Assembly (NCBI GenBank): GCA_029782355.1
Contig: JAKOUY010000016.1
Coordinates: forward strand, 372,001-436,000
DNA: 64,000 nt
Source of the DNA: Actinomycetes bacterium
GTDB taxonomy: Bacteria; Actinomycetota; Acidimicrobiia; Acidimicrobiales; Ilumatobacteraceae
Direction: 5' to 3'
The notes beneath the pieces were generated by a model that ran no database searches, was not told the origin of the DNA, and saw nothing but the letters and a program-made list of their open reading frames with translations. The translations under genes were made by a program, and so were the position numbers. Shown one piece after another: positions 33,302-41,844 of the stretch; the first letter of the stretch is position 1; every line of letters begins with the position of its first letter.

Positions 33302-33721
33302 TCAGCGGAACTCGCCGGTGAGGTCCGCCGGCCCGGCGTAGTAGGTCGTCAGCTCGCGGCTGGCGAAGCGCCACCCGTCTGCGGTGCGCCGATAGGTGTC
33401 GTCGTAGTGACCGGCCAGGACCTTGCGCGACCCGTCGACCAGCTCGTTCAGCTCGAGGAACTGGCATCGGCCGGTGGCGTCGTCGCCGTCGATGTCGTAG
33501 GTGCTCGACAGGTACAGCTGCACGACGCGGGCGTACTTGGCCAGCGAGCTGCGCCACATCGTCACCAGCGCGTCGACGCCCTGGACGTCGCGACCCGGGC
33601 CGAGCACCCAGCGGGCGTCGGGTAGCCAGGTGGCCGCCCAGGCCTCGGCATCGGCGGCGCGCACCGCATCGGCGTACGTCAGGGACAGGGCTCGCAAGCA
33701 CGACTCGTCGGTGGCGGGCAC
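33302..33721 (-). CDS. SnoaL/NTF2-like protein (1)
   Basis: 139 residues from a GTG with AAGGAG eight bases upstream. SnoaL_4-type fold: LTYADAVRAADAEAWAATW at the N-terminal helix and DTYRRTADGWRFASRELT at the C-terminal strands. The fold occurs in ketosteroid isomerases, polyketide cyclases and the beta subunits of ring-hydroxylating oxygenases; this one is shorter than a typical oxygenase beta subunit. Last gene of the leftward nine-gene operon that contains a Rieske alpha subunit. Confidence 0.82.
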   Translation of the reverse strand: MPATDESCLRALSLTYADAVRAADAEAWAATWLPDARWVLGPGRDVQGVDALVTMWRSSLAKYARVVQLYLSSTYDIDGDDATGRCQFLELNELVDGSRKVLAGHYDDTYRRTADGWRFASRELTTYYAGPADLTGEFR

Positions 33722-33744
33722 GGGTGCTCCTTGGTCGGTTCGGG

Positions 33745-34683
33745 TCAGTTCGGCCGGCCGGTGATCTCGGCCAACTGACGGAGGTAGTGCAGGTGCAGGG
33801 CGGTCCCGATGATGCCGAGGTTCGGCGACGGCGTGGAGGCGAACACCCGCCGGCAGGTCAGGTTGGCGCACGCTCCCTTGAAGTAGTTGAACGCGCTCCA
33901 GTAGCGCAGATCGGCAGCCGTGAGGCGCACGCCGGCCAGTCGCTCGAACAGCTCGGTCCACTGCGCGGCGGTGCGGGTGCGCACGCCGCGCATGGTGATC
34001 AGGTACACCCAGTCCTCGGTGGGGTCCCCGAGATGGGCGAACTCCCAGTCGGTGAAGGCCAGAACCCGATGCCCGTCGTGGACCAGGTTCCCCGGGCCGG
34101 GGTCGCCGTGGACGATGCCCACCCGTGATGGGGTGGGGGCGTAGCGGTGCAGCCAGGCGGCGCCTTCCTCGACGAGCGCGATCGGCGAGGCGACCTCCGC
34201 CCGGGCGACGGTGTGCCAGTGCTCGATCTGGCGGTGCACGGCGTCGTCGACCCCGACCGCGTGGGCCGGGTCGGCACCCAGCTCGGCGGCCCACGGTGTG
34301 CGGTGCAGGTGGTCGAGCTGGGTGACGAAGTCCTCGACCAGCTCGTCGGACATCGACCGGTCGTCGCGCCCGGACGGCACGCCACTGACGAAGTCCATGA
34401 CGAAGAACGGTTGGCCGATCACCGCACCGGTGGGTTCGGCCCAGCGGACCTCGGCGACCGGGCAGCCCAGCCGGTGGGCGGCGCGCATCAACGTGAACTC
34501 CTCGGCACCGGACGTGCCGAACACGCCGTGCTGCTCGACCCGGGTCACGTAGGCGCTGCCGTCGGCCATCCGCACCGCCCAGTTGGCACGCGAGTTGCCG
34601 GTGGCCAGGCGGGTCAGCTCGGTGATCGCCACGGCGTCGCCCCGCCGGGCCGACAGCCAGGCCTGCAGCGCCTCACGATTCAT
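33745..34683 (-). CDS. Aminoglycoside-phosphotransferase-like kinase (APH family)
   Basis: 312 residues. Kinase-like fold with LATGNSRANWAVRM at the nucleotide loop, catalytic HGDPGPGNL (Asp194 within 192-200) and metal-binding FTDWE (Asp212). Members of this branch (as in ACAD10/11-like systems) phosphorylate hydroxyacyl-CoA or other small alcohols, not necessarily antibiotics. It overlaps the preceding small gene by 11 bases. The lipid, sugar or hydroxy-acid acceptor cannot be told from the sequence. Confidence 0.85.
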   Translation of the reverse strand: MNREALQAWLSARRGDAVAITELTRLATGNSRANWAVRMADGSAYVTRVEQHGVFGTSGAEEFTLMRAAHRLGCPVAEVRWAEPTGAVIGQPFFVMDFVSGVPSGRDDRSMSDELVEDFVTQLDHLHRTPWAAELGADPAHAVGVDDAVHRQIEHWHTVARAEVASPIALVEEGAAWLHRYAPTPSRVGIVHGDPGPGNLVHDGHRVLAFTDWEFAHLGDPTEDWVYLITMRGVRTRTAAQWTELFERLAGVRLTAADLRYWSAFNYFKGACANLTCRRVFASTPSPNLGIIGTALHLHYLRQLAEITGRPN

Positions 34684-35092
34684 CGAGGCGTCCCCGGAAG
34701 GCGTCGACCAGTGGGCCGGTGACCGCCACCTCCTCGTCGAGATGGGCGACGACCACCGGGCGCAGGACGGCGCGGATCTGCTGCGCGTCCTCGCCGGTGT
34801 CGCCCACCGCGGCCACCAGGGCTGCGGCGACGCGATCGGCGGGCTCGCCGCCGGCCGGCACCAGCGGATTGCCCTCCACGGCACCCAGCGCCTCGACCAG
34901 CTCGGCGCGGCGGCGCTCGGCCACATCGCCGCCGGGCGGGCGGGTGGCGGCGTAGCGGACCAGGCCGACCAGTTGCACCGTGGCGGCCCGCGCCCACTCC
35001 TGGTCCGCGGGGAGCGCCGGCAGGATGACCTGCCGGAGGGTGTGCTCGACGCAGGCCCACACCTCGGCATCGGTCAGTGGACCGTCAACCAC
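34673..35092 (-). CDS. Small conserved protein of unknown function beside the APH-like kinase
   Basis: 139 residues from the GTG at 35092, overlapping the epimerase stop by eight bases; an ATG at 35110 would add six residues. Mostly helical and acidic (AEVWACVEHTLRQVILPAL, ERRRAELVEAL, AHLDEEVAVTGPLVDAF), with no known catalytic motif. Small proteins of this size and look are frequent partners of APH-like kinases in acyl-CoA catabolic clusters (DUF6285-like), which is my best guess. Encoded inside the nine-gene operon, so it is likely expressed. Confidence 0.6.
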   Translation of the reverse strand: MVDGPLTDAEVWACVEHTLRQVILPALPADQEWARAATVQLVGLVRYAATRPPGGDVAERRRAELVEALGAVEGNPLVPAGGEPADRVAAALVAAVGDTGEDAQQIRAVLRPVVVAHLDEEVAVTGPLVDAFRGRLDES

Positions 35093-36155
35093 GGCGGATC
35101 CGCTCGGCAACGGCCGCTTCGGCGGCGAAGTCCCAGGTCGACTTCCACACCGGATCGGCCAGGGGCTGGTCGAGGCGGTCCCATCCCTGCTCGCGGAACC
35201 AGTGGTAGGTGTGCTCGTGGCCGGCGCGCAGGTCGTAGCGCGGCCGGACGCCCAGCAACTGCTCGGCCTTGGTCGTGCTCAACGCAGCGTGGTGGCGGAC
35301 CTTGAACAGATGCCCGTACACGGGTGCGCTCCCCGGGAGGTCGAGCTCGGCGACGATGTCGTGCGGGACCCGCACGACATCGGCCGCGGCGCCGACCACC
35401 TCGGCCAGGGTGGCCACATAGCGGTTGACGTCGCACGCATCGGTGGTGGCGTTGATGATCTGCCCGGCGGCGCCCGGATGGCGGGCGGCCCGGATCATGG
35501 TCTCGCACAGGTCGTCGACATGACCGTACGACCCCACCACCAGGCCGTCGTGGGGAACCAGGACGGGCAACCCCCGGAGCAGCCGCAGGAACATCGGCGT
35601 CTCCATGTCGTAGATGTTGTTGTGCGGCCCGTAGATGGCGGCCGGCCGCACCGAGCAACCGGGGAACCCCGTGTCGGCGTGGCGTTGCAGGATCGACCGC
35701 TCGGCCAGGGCCTTGAACCCGCCGTAGCTGGCCGCCCCATCGGGGTTCAGCGGTTGATCCTCGGTCCACGGGAAGACACCGGCCCAGGACTGGTCGTAGG
35801 CCATGATCGAGCTGACGAACACGTAGCCACCGGCGTGCCCGTCGAGCAGGCCGAGCAGCAGGTCGATGTCCGATCCGCCGGCGGCCATCACGAAGCCGGA
35901 CACGTCGAGGACCAGATCCCAGTCCCGGCCGGCCAGGGCGGCGCGCAGCTGAGCGGCCTCGGTGCGATCGGCGGTGATCCGCCGGACGCCGGCGGGCAGG
36001 TCGGCGACCGTCCGGCCCCGGTTCAGCACGGACACCTCGGCGCCCCGCTGGTGGAGCACCTCGACCACCCGCCGGCCGACGAACACGCTGCCACCGAGCA
36101 CCAACGCACGCCGGCCGGCCAGATCGTGCGCCGCCGCCGGCTCCACCGGGTTCAC
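35085..36155 (-). CDS. NAD-dependent epimerase/dehydratase
   Basis: 356 residues from a GTG that overlaps the upstream stop by four bases. Extended-SDR features: ALVLGGSVFVGRRVV (cofactor loop GGxxFxG), VFVSSIMAYD, SVRPAAIYGPHN, and a C-terminal substrate domain. The catalytic YxxxK appears as SYGGFKA. The family converts nucleotide-sugars or reduces keto groups on sugar-like or terpenoid substrates. Neighbouring TIM-barrel isomerase and kinase suggest a polyol or sugar-like substrate. Confidence 0.83.
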   Translation of the reverse strand: MNPVEPAAAHDLAGRRALVLGGSVFVGRRVVEVLHQRGAEVSVLNRGRTVADLPAGVRRITADRTEAAQLRAALAGRDWDLVLDVSGFVMAAGGSDIDLLLGLLDGHAGGYVFVSSIMAYDQSWAGVFPWTEDQPLNPDGAASYGGFKALAERSILQRHADTGFPGCSVRPAAIYGPHNNIYDMETPMFLRLLRGLPVLVPHDGLVVGSYGHVDDLCETMIRAARHPGAAGQIINATTDACDVNRYVATLAEVVGAAADVVRVPHDIVAELDLPGSAPVYGHLFKVRHHAALSTTKAEQLLGVRPRYDLRAGHEHTYHWFREQGWDRLDQPLADPVWKSTWDFAAEAAVAERIRRG

Positions 36156-37033
36156 GATGTGGCAGCCGCCAGCACGGCGCGCATGCCGTCCGCCGAGCGC
36201 TGCGCGGCCTGGTCGATCGGTCCGGCCCACAGCGCTGGGTTGCACACCTCGATCGAGATGGGAGCCGTCACCCCCATCTCCATCAGCAGGCGGACGAAGC
36301 CGACGCAGTCGAACTGGCCCTCGCCCGGCGGAACGCGGCCGGCCAGGCAGTCGGCCTTGTAGTCCAGTCCGGGGTCCGGGTCTCGCGGTCCGTCGTTCAT
36401 CTGCACGCTGAAGACCCGCTCGGGTTCGAGGGCGCGGATCTGGTCGAGGTCGTTGGCGCCGCGGGTGTGGTGCCAGATGTCGGCGCAGTACCCGAGGTTG
36501 GGACGGTCAACTGCCTGCACCACCCGTTGGGCGGTCGCCGCATCGGGGATGTTCGTGTAGGGCAACCACTCGATGCCCACCAGCAGACCGTGCGCCGCGC
36601 AGCGGTCGGCTACCCCGCCGAGCTGGTCGTAGGCCGATGCCAGGTCGAACCCCGTGCCACCGATCAGCTGGAGGTAGCGCGACCCGAAGTGGTCGGCCAT
36701 CTCGAAGATCCAGTCCTCCTGGCGGGCGTAGGCCGCACGGCCGTCGTCGTCGGTGGCCCACCAGCCGCGGGCCACCTCGATCTCGGCGATCGTGGTGCCG
36801 TGGCGGTCGAGGACCTCGGCGATCTGCGCTGCGCTGCGTCCCTCCTCCTGGCGCAGCCGGGCGTACTCCTCGTGGAACAGTCCGATGCCGGCGTATCCGG
36901 CGGCAGCCGCCGCGGCGACGCGCTCGTCGAACAGGCCGTAGCGCGGCCGGCTGAAGTGGGCCCAGACCAGGTCGGGCCAGGCCATGGCGTGGGCGTCGGT
37001 CGCCGTCAGCCGGCTGATGGGCGGATCGGTCAT
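36152..37033 (-). CDS. Sugar-phosphate isomerase/epimerase-like TIM-barrel protein
   Basis: 293 residues. Xylose-isomerase-like fold: YGLFDERVAAAAAAGYAGIG, YLQLIGGTGF, LVGIEWLPYTN (metal Glu), LGYCADIWHHTRG (metal Asp/His), and ISIEVCNP (metal Glu). These Glu/Asp/His positions fit the divalent-metal site of the family. Reactions include epimerisation and dehydratase-like chemistry on sugars or 3-dehydro-acids. Start and stop overlap the genes on both sides by four bases, so it is translated with them. Confidence 0.83.
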   Translation of the reverse strand: MTDPPISRLTATDAHAMAWPDLVWAHFSRPRYGLFDERVAAAAAAGYAGIGLFHEEYARLRQEEGRSAAQIAEVLDRHGTTIAEIEVARGWWATDDDGRAAYARQEDWIFEMADHFGSRYLQLIGGTGFDLASAYDQLGGVADRCAAHGLLVGIEWLPYTNIPDAATAQRVVQAVDRPNLGYCADIWHHTRGANDLDQIRALEPERVFSVQMNDGPRDPDPGLDYKADCLAGRVPPGEGQFDCVGFVRLLMEMGVTAPISIEVCNPALWAGPIDQAAQRSADGMRAVLAAATS

Positions 37034-37239
37034 GGGTGGTTGACGACGATCCGGTGATGGGCGACCTTCGGTCCGCCGACCCAGTTGCACAGCTGCGGGT
37101 CGGCCTCGAACAGCTCGCCGTCGACCCATTCCCCACCGGGGGTAAACGTCCCGACGCGGTCGCCGGCCGTGACCCGGACGTTGCCGTGCCCGTCCTGCTC
37201 GTACAGCGCCCGGCTGAACGGGTGGCGGATGCCGAGCAT
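37030..37239 (-). CDS. Tiny Rieske-associated protein (69 aa), unnamed family
   Basis: 69 residues from the ATG at 37239, which shares one base with the stop of the Rieske gene; its own stop overlaps the next ATG by four bases. It has no signal peptide, membrane segment or metal motif. Its sequence aligns along nearly its whole length with the 77-residue product at 43930-44163: HPFSRALYE/HPLSGAVYD, RVGTFTPGGEWVDGEL/RVGRFDSQGRWLSGEL and DPQLCNWVGGP/DPQLCGWLAGP. Both are embedded next to Rieske oxygenase genes, so it is a real gene and probably an accessory factor or substrate-loop regulator of the oxygenase. No known family was recognised. Confidence 0.75.
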   Translation of the reverse strand: MLGIRHPFSRALYEQDGHGNVRVTAGDRVGTFTPGGEWVDGELFEADPQLCNWVGGPKVAHHRIVVNHP

Positions 37240-38588
37240 CAGCCCTCCACCCACCGGCCGAGCAGGTCGTGCAACCAGCGGACCTTGGACTCCTGGTAGT
37301 TGGCCAGCGTCACGCCGGGCTTGGTCATCGTCTCCAGGCCGCGCTGGACGCGGGGCATGTTGAAGGCATCCTGCTGGAACACCTTGGCCAGCATGCCCAG
37401 CTCGGGCGCATCGGTCCAGTCGTCGTCCGGGCCGAGGTAGGTGGTGGCCGCCGGGGCCGGCCGCGGGCCGCTGAACGGGGCCAGCAGGAAGACCTCCATG
37501 ATGCAGGTGCGGTGGTCGTCTCCGTTGGGGCGGAAGCGGTAGCAGATCCGGTTGTACGCCCCCCACGGATGCAGGTTGGGGAACAGCGTGTAGTCGATGT
37601 TGTCGATGAACTCGGCGTCGCTCCACTGGTCGACCCGGTCGCCCACCACCGGCCGCCAGCGCTCGCGAGCCGCCGCCGCGGACACCGCCCGGGCCGACTG
37701 GTCGCCGGCTGTGAAGAAGTTCTCCTCGTCGACGCGGATGTCCAGCATGTAGCGGAGGATCTCGTCCTCGCTCGGGGTCCAGCCGAGCAGCGGGCTGGCC
37801 GTCCCGCCAGGGGTGATCACCCGGGCGACCGTGTCCCAGATGTCGACCTGGCTGTTGACGTCGCCGAGGTACGGGAGTGCCTGGGGGTGCGTGCCGCCGA
37901 CGTGGTACGACTCGCAGAAGGCCTCCTGGGCGACCTTCCAGTTGCAGCGGATCACCTTGTGCACGTGGGCCTGGATGTAGCGGTCCTCCAGGGCCCAGCG
38001 CTCGAAGTGCCGGGGCAGCTCGCCGAGATGCTGCTCGAGCGGTTCGGCGTCGGGGTCCATGTTGACGAACACCCAGCCACCCCACGTGCCCACACGGACC
38101 TCGGGCAGGGCGAAGGCGGCATCGTCGACGTGGGGGAAGTCCCACCGAGCGGGTACGTCCTGGAGCTCGCCCTGCAGCGACCAGGCGAAGCCGTGGTACG
38201 GGCAGCGGATGATCGAGCACCGTCCGCCGTGGTCCTTCAGTGCCCGGCCGCGATGCAGGCAGGCGTTGTAGAAGGCCCGGATCCGGCCGTCGTCGCCGCG
38301 CATGATCACCAGCGAGACGTTGGCGATCTCGTACAGCACGTGACATCCCGGGTCGGGGATCTGCTCCTCGCGGCACGCGGCCTGCCAGACCCGCTTCCAC
38401 AACCGCTCGACCTCGCGCTCGTGCCACTGCCGGGAGATGTACCGCTCGATCGGCACATCGGCGCTACCGAGGTACTTCGGGGCCACCTCGCGCAGCGACT
38501 CGGGCACCGGGAACGGGTCGGTGTCGAGGAGCTGTTGGTAGGTCACGCCGGCTGAGCGCGCCGCGCCAGGTTCCTGGCGATCGTTCAT
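37239..38588 (-). CDS. Rieske non-heme iron oxygenase, alpha subunit (2)
   Basis: 449 residues. Rieske ligands C110/H112 (NACLHRG) and C129/H132 (CPYHGFAW); mononuclear iron ligands H229 and H234 (CESYHVGGTH). Longer than enzyme 1, and close in layout to enzyme 3 at 42509-43933, with which it shares KRVWQ-ACREE, HPWG-YNRI-YRFRP and a C-terminal NYQESKVRWLH/RYQESKIRCLH. ATG at 38588 is preferred to a GTG six bases upstream because GGGGG lies about seven bases before it. Third gene of the leftward operon starting at 39620; no reductase is encoded in it. Confidence 0.9.
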   Translation of the reverse strand: MNDRQEPGAARSAGVTYQQLLDTDPFPVPESLREVAPKYLGSADVPIERYISRQWHEREVERLWKRVWQAACREEQIPDPGCHVLYEIANVSLVIMRGDDGRIRAFYNACLHRGRALKDHGGRCSIIRCPYHGFAWSLQGELQDVPARWDFPHVDDAAFALPEVRVGTWGGWVFVNMDPDAEPLEQHLGELPRHFERWALEDRYIQAHVHKVIRCNWKVAQEAFCESYHVGGTHPQALPYLGDVNSQVDIWDTVARVITPGGTASPLLGWTPSEDEILRYMLDIRVDEENFFTAGDQSARAVSAAAARERWRPVVGDRVDQWSDAEFIDNIDYTLFPNLHPWGAYNRICYRFRPNGDDHRTCIMEVFLLAPFSGPRPAPAATTYLGPDDDWTDAPELGMLAKVFQQDAFNMPRVQRGLETMTKPGVTLANYQESKVRWLHDLLGRWVEG

Positions 38589-38652
38589 GTCCACCCCCGT
38601 TTCTTGACAGCGACTCTAGCTGGCAGGTCCTGGGGTGTCAGTTGGTCGGGCC

Positions 38653-39201
38653 TCAACCGAGGAGTCGGACCGGATTGCTCCCGTCCCAGCCGACGGCGGC
38701 ATCGGCCACCTGGCGATAGAAGGCGACCAGGCGCGGCGCAGCCGGATAGAGCTCGACGAAGTGGCCGAGCCGGTCGACCGCGTCGACGAAGCGGAACGGC
38801 AGCCCGCCGCTGGTCTCCGCCGACATCGCCTCGGTCATGCCCTGGGCGGCCAGCGACTCGACCGTGGCTGCCAGCCCGCCTGGGCCGTCGCCCTCGTCGA
38901 CGAGCCATGCCAGATGGTGGAGGCGGCTGGCGCCCGGCGGCACGAGCTCACTGATCACGTTCGGGTCGGGGCCGTGATCCTCCACCAGCTCGACCATGAT
39001 CGCTCCCCACTGACCGTAGGCCGACGTGTGGTCGAAGCTCGACGGTCGGCCGCGGTAGACCACGGTGCGCAGTTCGATGTGCGCCCGAACGAAGAACGGA
39101 CCGGCGCCGAACCGTTGCGCCCAGTGCTTCGCGGCGTCGACGGCGTCGGGCACGGCATAGGCGATCTGCACCGGCGCCCCGAGCACCGCCTCGCCGATCA
39201 T
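38653..39201 (-). CDS. VOC-superfamily (glyoxalase/dioxygenase-like) protein
   Basis: 182 residues. A bleomycin-resistance/glyoxalase-type fold is indicated by VQIAYAVPDAVDAAKHWAQRFGAGP, LHHLAWLVDEGDGPGGL and RFVDAVDRLGHFVELYP; the His residues and the C-terminal Glu are candidate metal ligands. The paired beta-alpha-beta modules fit one VOC unit. Members isomerise, cleave or dioxygenate small substrates, including methylmalonyl-CoA epimerases. Start overlaps the SnoaL stop by four bases; 64 bp separate it from the Rieske gene. Confidence 0.8.
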   Translation of the reverse strand: MIGEAVLGAPVQIAYAVPDAVDAAKHWAQRFGAGPFFVRAHIELRTVVYRGRPSSFDHTSAYGQWGAIMVELVEDHGPDPNVISELVPPGASRLHHLAWLVDEGDGPGGLAATVESLAAQGMTEAMSAETSGGLPFRFVDAVDRLGHFVELYPAAPRLVAFYRQVADAAVGWDGSNPVRLLG

Positions 39202-39620
39202 CCGATGCCGAGGGACTTGGCCCGGGCGCTCTTGTCGTGGAAGTCGGCCTCGAAGCACACCAGTGGGCCGGCGAAGCGCAGGTACGACATGCACGGGACC
39301 GACCATCGCCGCCCGACGTACTCGGCGCCGTAGGTCTCGGGCAGGAGGACCTCGCCGCTCATCACGTAGTGCACGGCCAGTCCGCCGTCGTTGGCCCAGA
39401 ACTCGGTGGGGTCGAGACGCAGGTTGGCGGTACGGCTCATGCCGCGGGCGAAGAAGGCCCGGATGGCCGGCCACCCCTCGAAGCGGCCACTGGCCACGTC
39501 GTCCAGGACCGCGTCGGGGGTGAAGAGGCACTGCGGAGCATCGGCGTCGCCGCTGCTCCACGCGGCGAAGACCTGCCGGGCGACCTCGATTCGCGGGTCA
39601 TCATTGGACGCGTTGAACAT
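39198..39620 (-). CDS. SnoaL/NTF2-like protein (2), first gene of the leftward operon
   Basis: 140 residues. SnoaL pattern: ARQVFAAWSSGDADAPQCLFTPDAVLDDV, GWPAIRAFFARG, LAVHYVMSGEVLLPE split over the sheet. TATAAT ends six bases before the ATG, with no ribosome-binding site, so the transcript should be leaderless. The product may be a cyclase/isomerase-like enzyme or a beta-type partner of the Rieske alpha subunit two genes downstream. Confidence 0.83.
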   Translation of the reverse strand: MFNASNDDPRIEVARQVFAAWSSGDADAPQCLFTPDAVLDDVASGRFEGWPAIRAFFARGMSRTANLRLDPTEFWANDGGLAVHYVMSGEVLLPETYGAEYVGRRWSVPCMSYLRFAGPLVCFEADFHDKSARAKSLGIG

Positions 39621-39626
39621 GTAGTC

Positions 39627-39632
39627 ATTATA
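39627..39632 (-). promoter_or_regulatory. Consensus -10 box TATAAT of the nine-gene leftward operon
   Basis: On the minus strand TATAAT is followed by GACTAC and then ATG at 39620, placing the expected transcription start on the A of the start codon. No good -35 hexamer is visible 16-18 bp upstream, so an activator or an extended -10 may be needed. The divergent SnoaL gene begins 58 bp away. Confidence 0.65.
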
Positions 39633-39677
39633 GAGAAAGTGTTTGCACCGGTCGGCCGGCATGGCACGCTGGTGAGC

Positions 39678-40112
39678 ATGTCCGACCGCGACGACATCAT
39701 CGACGTGGCGATCGCCTACACCTGGGCGCTCGACACCAAACGACTCGACGATCTGGCGCAGGTGTTCACCGCCGACGCCACCGGCATGCTGCACGGCGTG
39801 GCCTGCGACGGCCTGCCGGCCATCGTCGAGCGCATCGGCGGGGCGATCCTGCGCCTCGACGCCACCCAGCACCTGGTGGGCAACCACCAGGTGCGCGTCG
39901 ATGGTGACACGGCGACCCACCGGTGCCAGCTGGCCAGCCAGCACGTCAAGGCCGGGACGCCGGGCGGCGACACCTACGTGGTCGGCGGCTACTACGACGA
40001 CCGCCTGGTGCGGACCGCCGACGGGTGGCGGATCACCCACCGGACGATGCAGCAGACGTGGGCCGATGGCAACCGCGAGGTCGTCAAGCGTCCCGCCGGC
40101 GGTGCGTCGTGA
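39678..40112 (+). CDS. SnoaL/NTF2-like protein (3)
   Basis: 144 residues. IIDVAIAYTWALDTKRLDDLAQVFTADATGM (helix plus first strand, here split), HLVGNHQVRVDGDTATHRCQ, and YYDDRLVRTADGWRITHRTMQQTW give a SnoaL_4 protein. The ATG at 39678 is chosen; a GTG six bases upstream is possible. It overlaps the reductase gene by four bases and diverges from SnoaL (2), so two paralogous folds flank one small intergenic region. Confidence 0.83.
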   Translation: MSDRDDIIDVAIAYTWALDTKRLDDLAQVFTADATGMLHGVACDGLPAIVERIGGAILRLDATQHLVGNHQVRVDGDTATHRCQLASQHVKAGTPGGDTYVVGGYYDDRLVRTADGWRITHRTMQQTWADGNREVVKRPAGGAS

Positions 40113-41140
40113 ACCCGACCAGCACGCGCATGGTGGTGCTGCTGGCCCGCCCCGGCGCAGGCGGTCCGCAGCCCGAGGACTTCGCCATCGAGGAGCGCCC
40201 GCTGCCGGCCCTCGGCCCCGGCCAGCTGCTCGTCCACAACACCCTGATGAGCGTGGACCCGTCGATGCGTGGCCGGCTGGAGACCGGCGAGAAGCACTAC
40301 ACGACCAACTTCGAGATCGGTGCACCGCTCGACGGCTCGGCCATCGGGCGCGTCCTGGCCAGCACCGCCGACGGCATCGCCGAGGGCAGCTACGTCCGCC
40401 ACCGGATGGGTTGGCGGGAGCACGCCGTGGTCGACGCCGCCGGCGTCTCGGTGGTCGACCAGCAGGCCGCTCCGCTGGGTGCCTGGCTGGGCATCCTCGG
40501 CCAGACCGGCTTCACCGCCTGGGTGGGCGTCAAGCGGATCGGCGCGCTGCAGCCCGGCGAGCAGGTCTTCGTGTCCGGGGCGGCGGGCGCCGTGGGCTCG
40601 GCGGCCGGTCGGTTCGCCAAGCTGCTCGGTGCCTCGCGGGTCGTGGGCAGCGCCGGCGGTCCGGCGAAGACGGCTGCGCTGGTCGACTCGCTGGGGTTCG
40701 ACGACGCCTTCGACTACCGCACCGCCGAGCCCCGCCGGGTGCTGCGCGAGCTGTTCCCCGACGGCATCGACGTCTACTTCGACAACGTCGGCGGCCCGCA
40801 GTTGGTCGGCGCGCTGAAGAACATGGCCATCAACGGGCGGATCGCCCTGTGCGGGATGATCAGCCAGTTCAGCGACGACGGCCGCGGCCAGGACATCAAC
40901 AACCTGATCGAGGCCGTGCTGCGACGGGTCACGGTGCGCGGCTTCATCGTCCGCGATCACGAGGACATGCGCCCCGAGTTCGAGCAGACCGTGTCGGCCT
41001 GGCTGCGTGACGGCGAGGTCACTGCCCTGCAGACGGTGGTCGACGGCCTCAACCATGCCGTCGACGGGTTCCTCAGCATGCTGCAAGGTGGCAACACCGG
41101 CAAGGCGTTGATCCGCCTGGACACCACCGTGCCCGTCTGA
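40109..41140 (+). CDS. Zinc-independent MDR NADP-dependent oxidoreductase (PTGR/leukotriene-B4-dehydrogenase type)
   Basis: 343 residues from a GTG overlapping the SnoaL stop. Features: N-terminal LVHNTLMSVDPSMRGRL, nucleotide-binding VFVSGAAGAVGSAAGRFAKLLG (AxxGxxG), DVYFDNVGG, and ALCGMISQFSDDG. No structural or catalytic zinc cysteines are present. The family reduces enone double bonds with NADPH. Its neighbours suggest a role in reducing an unsaturated ketone derived from the oxygenase pathway. Confidence 0.88.
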   Translation: MNPTSTRMVVLLARPGAGGPQPEDFAIEERPLPALGPGQLLVHNTLMSVDPSMRGRLETGEKHYTTNFEIGAPLDGSAIGRVLASTADGIAEGSYVRHRMGWREHAVVDAAGVSVVDQQAAPLGAWLGILGQTGFTAWVGVKRIGALQPGEQVFVSGAAGAVGSAAGRFAKLLGASRVVGSAGGPAKTAALVDSLGFDDAFDYRTAEPRRVLRELFPDGIDVYFDNVGGPQLVGALKNMAINGRIALCGMISQFSDDGRGQDINNLIEAVLRRVTVRGFIVRDHEDMRPEFEQTVSAWLRDGEVTALQTVVDGLNHAVDGFLSMLQGGNTGKALIRLDTTVPV

Positions 41141-41175
41141 CGTCGGGGACGGAGCGGACGACTGAATCGGCGGCG

Positions 41176-41805
41176 TTACGAGCCGACGATGCGCTCGGCG
41201 ATACCGCCGACCTCGTCGGTGTAGCGCCGGGCGCCGAGGCTGCGGTACGTGGCGTCCTGGTTCAGCATGGTGGCCAGCGCCGTCTCCAGGAGCGACGTCA
41301 ACGCCACCGCGGCCACCCCGGCCTCGGCACTCGTGTACGCCGGCCGGGCGCTGCGCACGGCGGTGCGCAGTGCCTCGACCAGCCCGACGCGGGTCTCCCG
41401 GCGCAGGGCCTCGACCACCAGGTTCAGCCCGAGGCTGTTGACGAAGTACACGGTCGCCGGGACGCGCTGCTTGGTGGTCCACGACATCAGGTTGGCCACC
41501 AGGGTGTGGATCGTGCCGCCGTCGGCGACGGCGGCGAGCTGCTCGCGCAGGTAGCCGAGCAGGCCATCACGGAACTGCTCGAGGCCCTCCAACAGGATCT
41601 GCTCCTTGGAGGCGAAGTGGTAGTAGACCGCGGCCGAGGTCATCTCCACCGCCGAGGCGATGTCCTGGACGGTGACCTCCTCCACCGGCATGGTGGCGAA
41701 CAGGCCCATCGCCCCGTCGATGACCGCCTGGCGCCGCGACGGGCGATGCGCCGGGCGCCGAGATACCGCGGCTCCGTTGATGGCATCTACAGTAGGACAC
41801 GGCAC
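41176..41805 (-). CDS. TetR-family transcriptional regulator (1)
   Basis: 209 residues from the GTG at 41805; the start is uncertain because the next upstream and downstream in-frame start codons are poor. The helix-turn-helix lies about 30-75 (VTVQDIASAVEMTSAAVYYHFASKEQIL). The C-terminal ligand domain is helical. The open frame runs much further upstream antisense to the second regulator, which is not believed. It diverges from TetR (2) with about 40 bp between starts, so the two promoters and operators share the same DNA. Confidence 0.82.
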   Translation of the reverse strand: MPCPTVDAINGAAVSRRPAHRPSRRQAVIDGAMGLFATMPVEEVTVQDIASAVEMTSAAVYYHFASKEQILLEGLEQFRDGLLGYLREQLAAVADGGTIHTLVANLMSWTTKQRVPATVYFVNSLGLNLVVEALRRETRVGLVEALRTAVRSARPAYTSAEAGVAAVALTSLLETALATMLNQDATYRSLGARRYTDEVGGIAERIVGS

Positions 41806-41844
41806 GGGCCGCCCCCCGCAGCCGCTCGACGAACGAACCGCTCG

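Noticed and set aside
33745-34683. Antibiotic-resistance aminoglycoside phosphotransferase
   Set aside because: Only the kinase fold is shared; location in a catabolic operon favours a metabolic substrate.
38605-38610. TTGACA on the plus strand upstream of nothing transcribed rightward
   Set aside because: The genes on both sides are transcribed leftward, so it cannot serve as their -35 box; likely chance.
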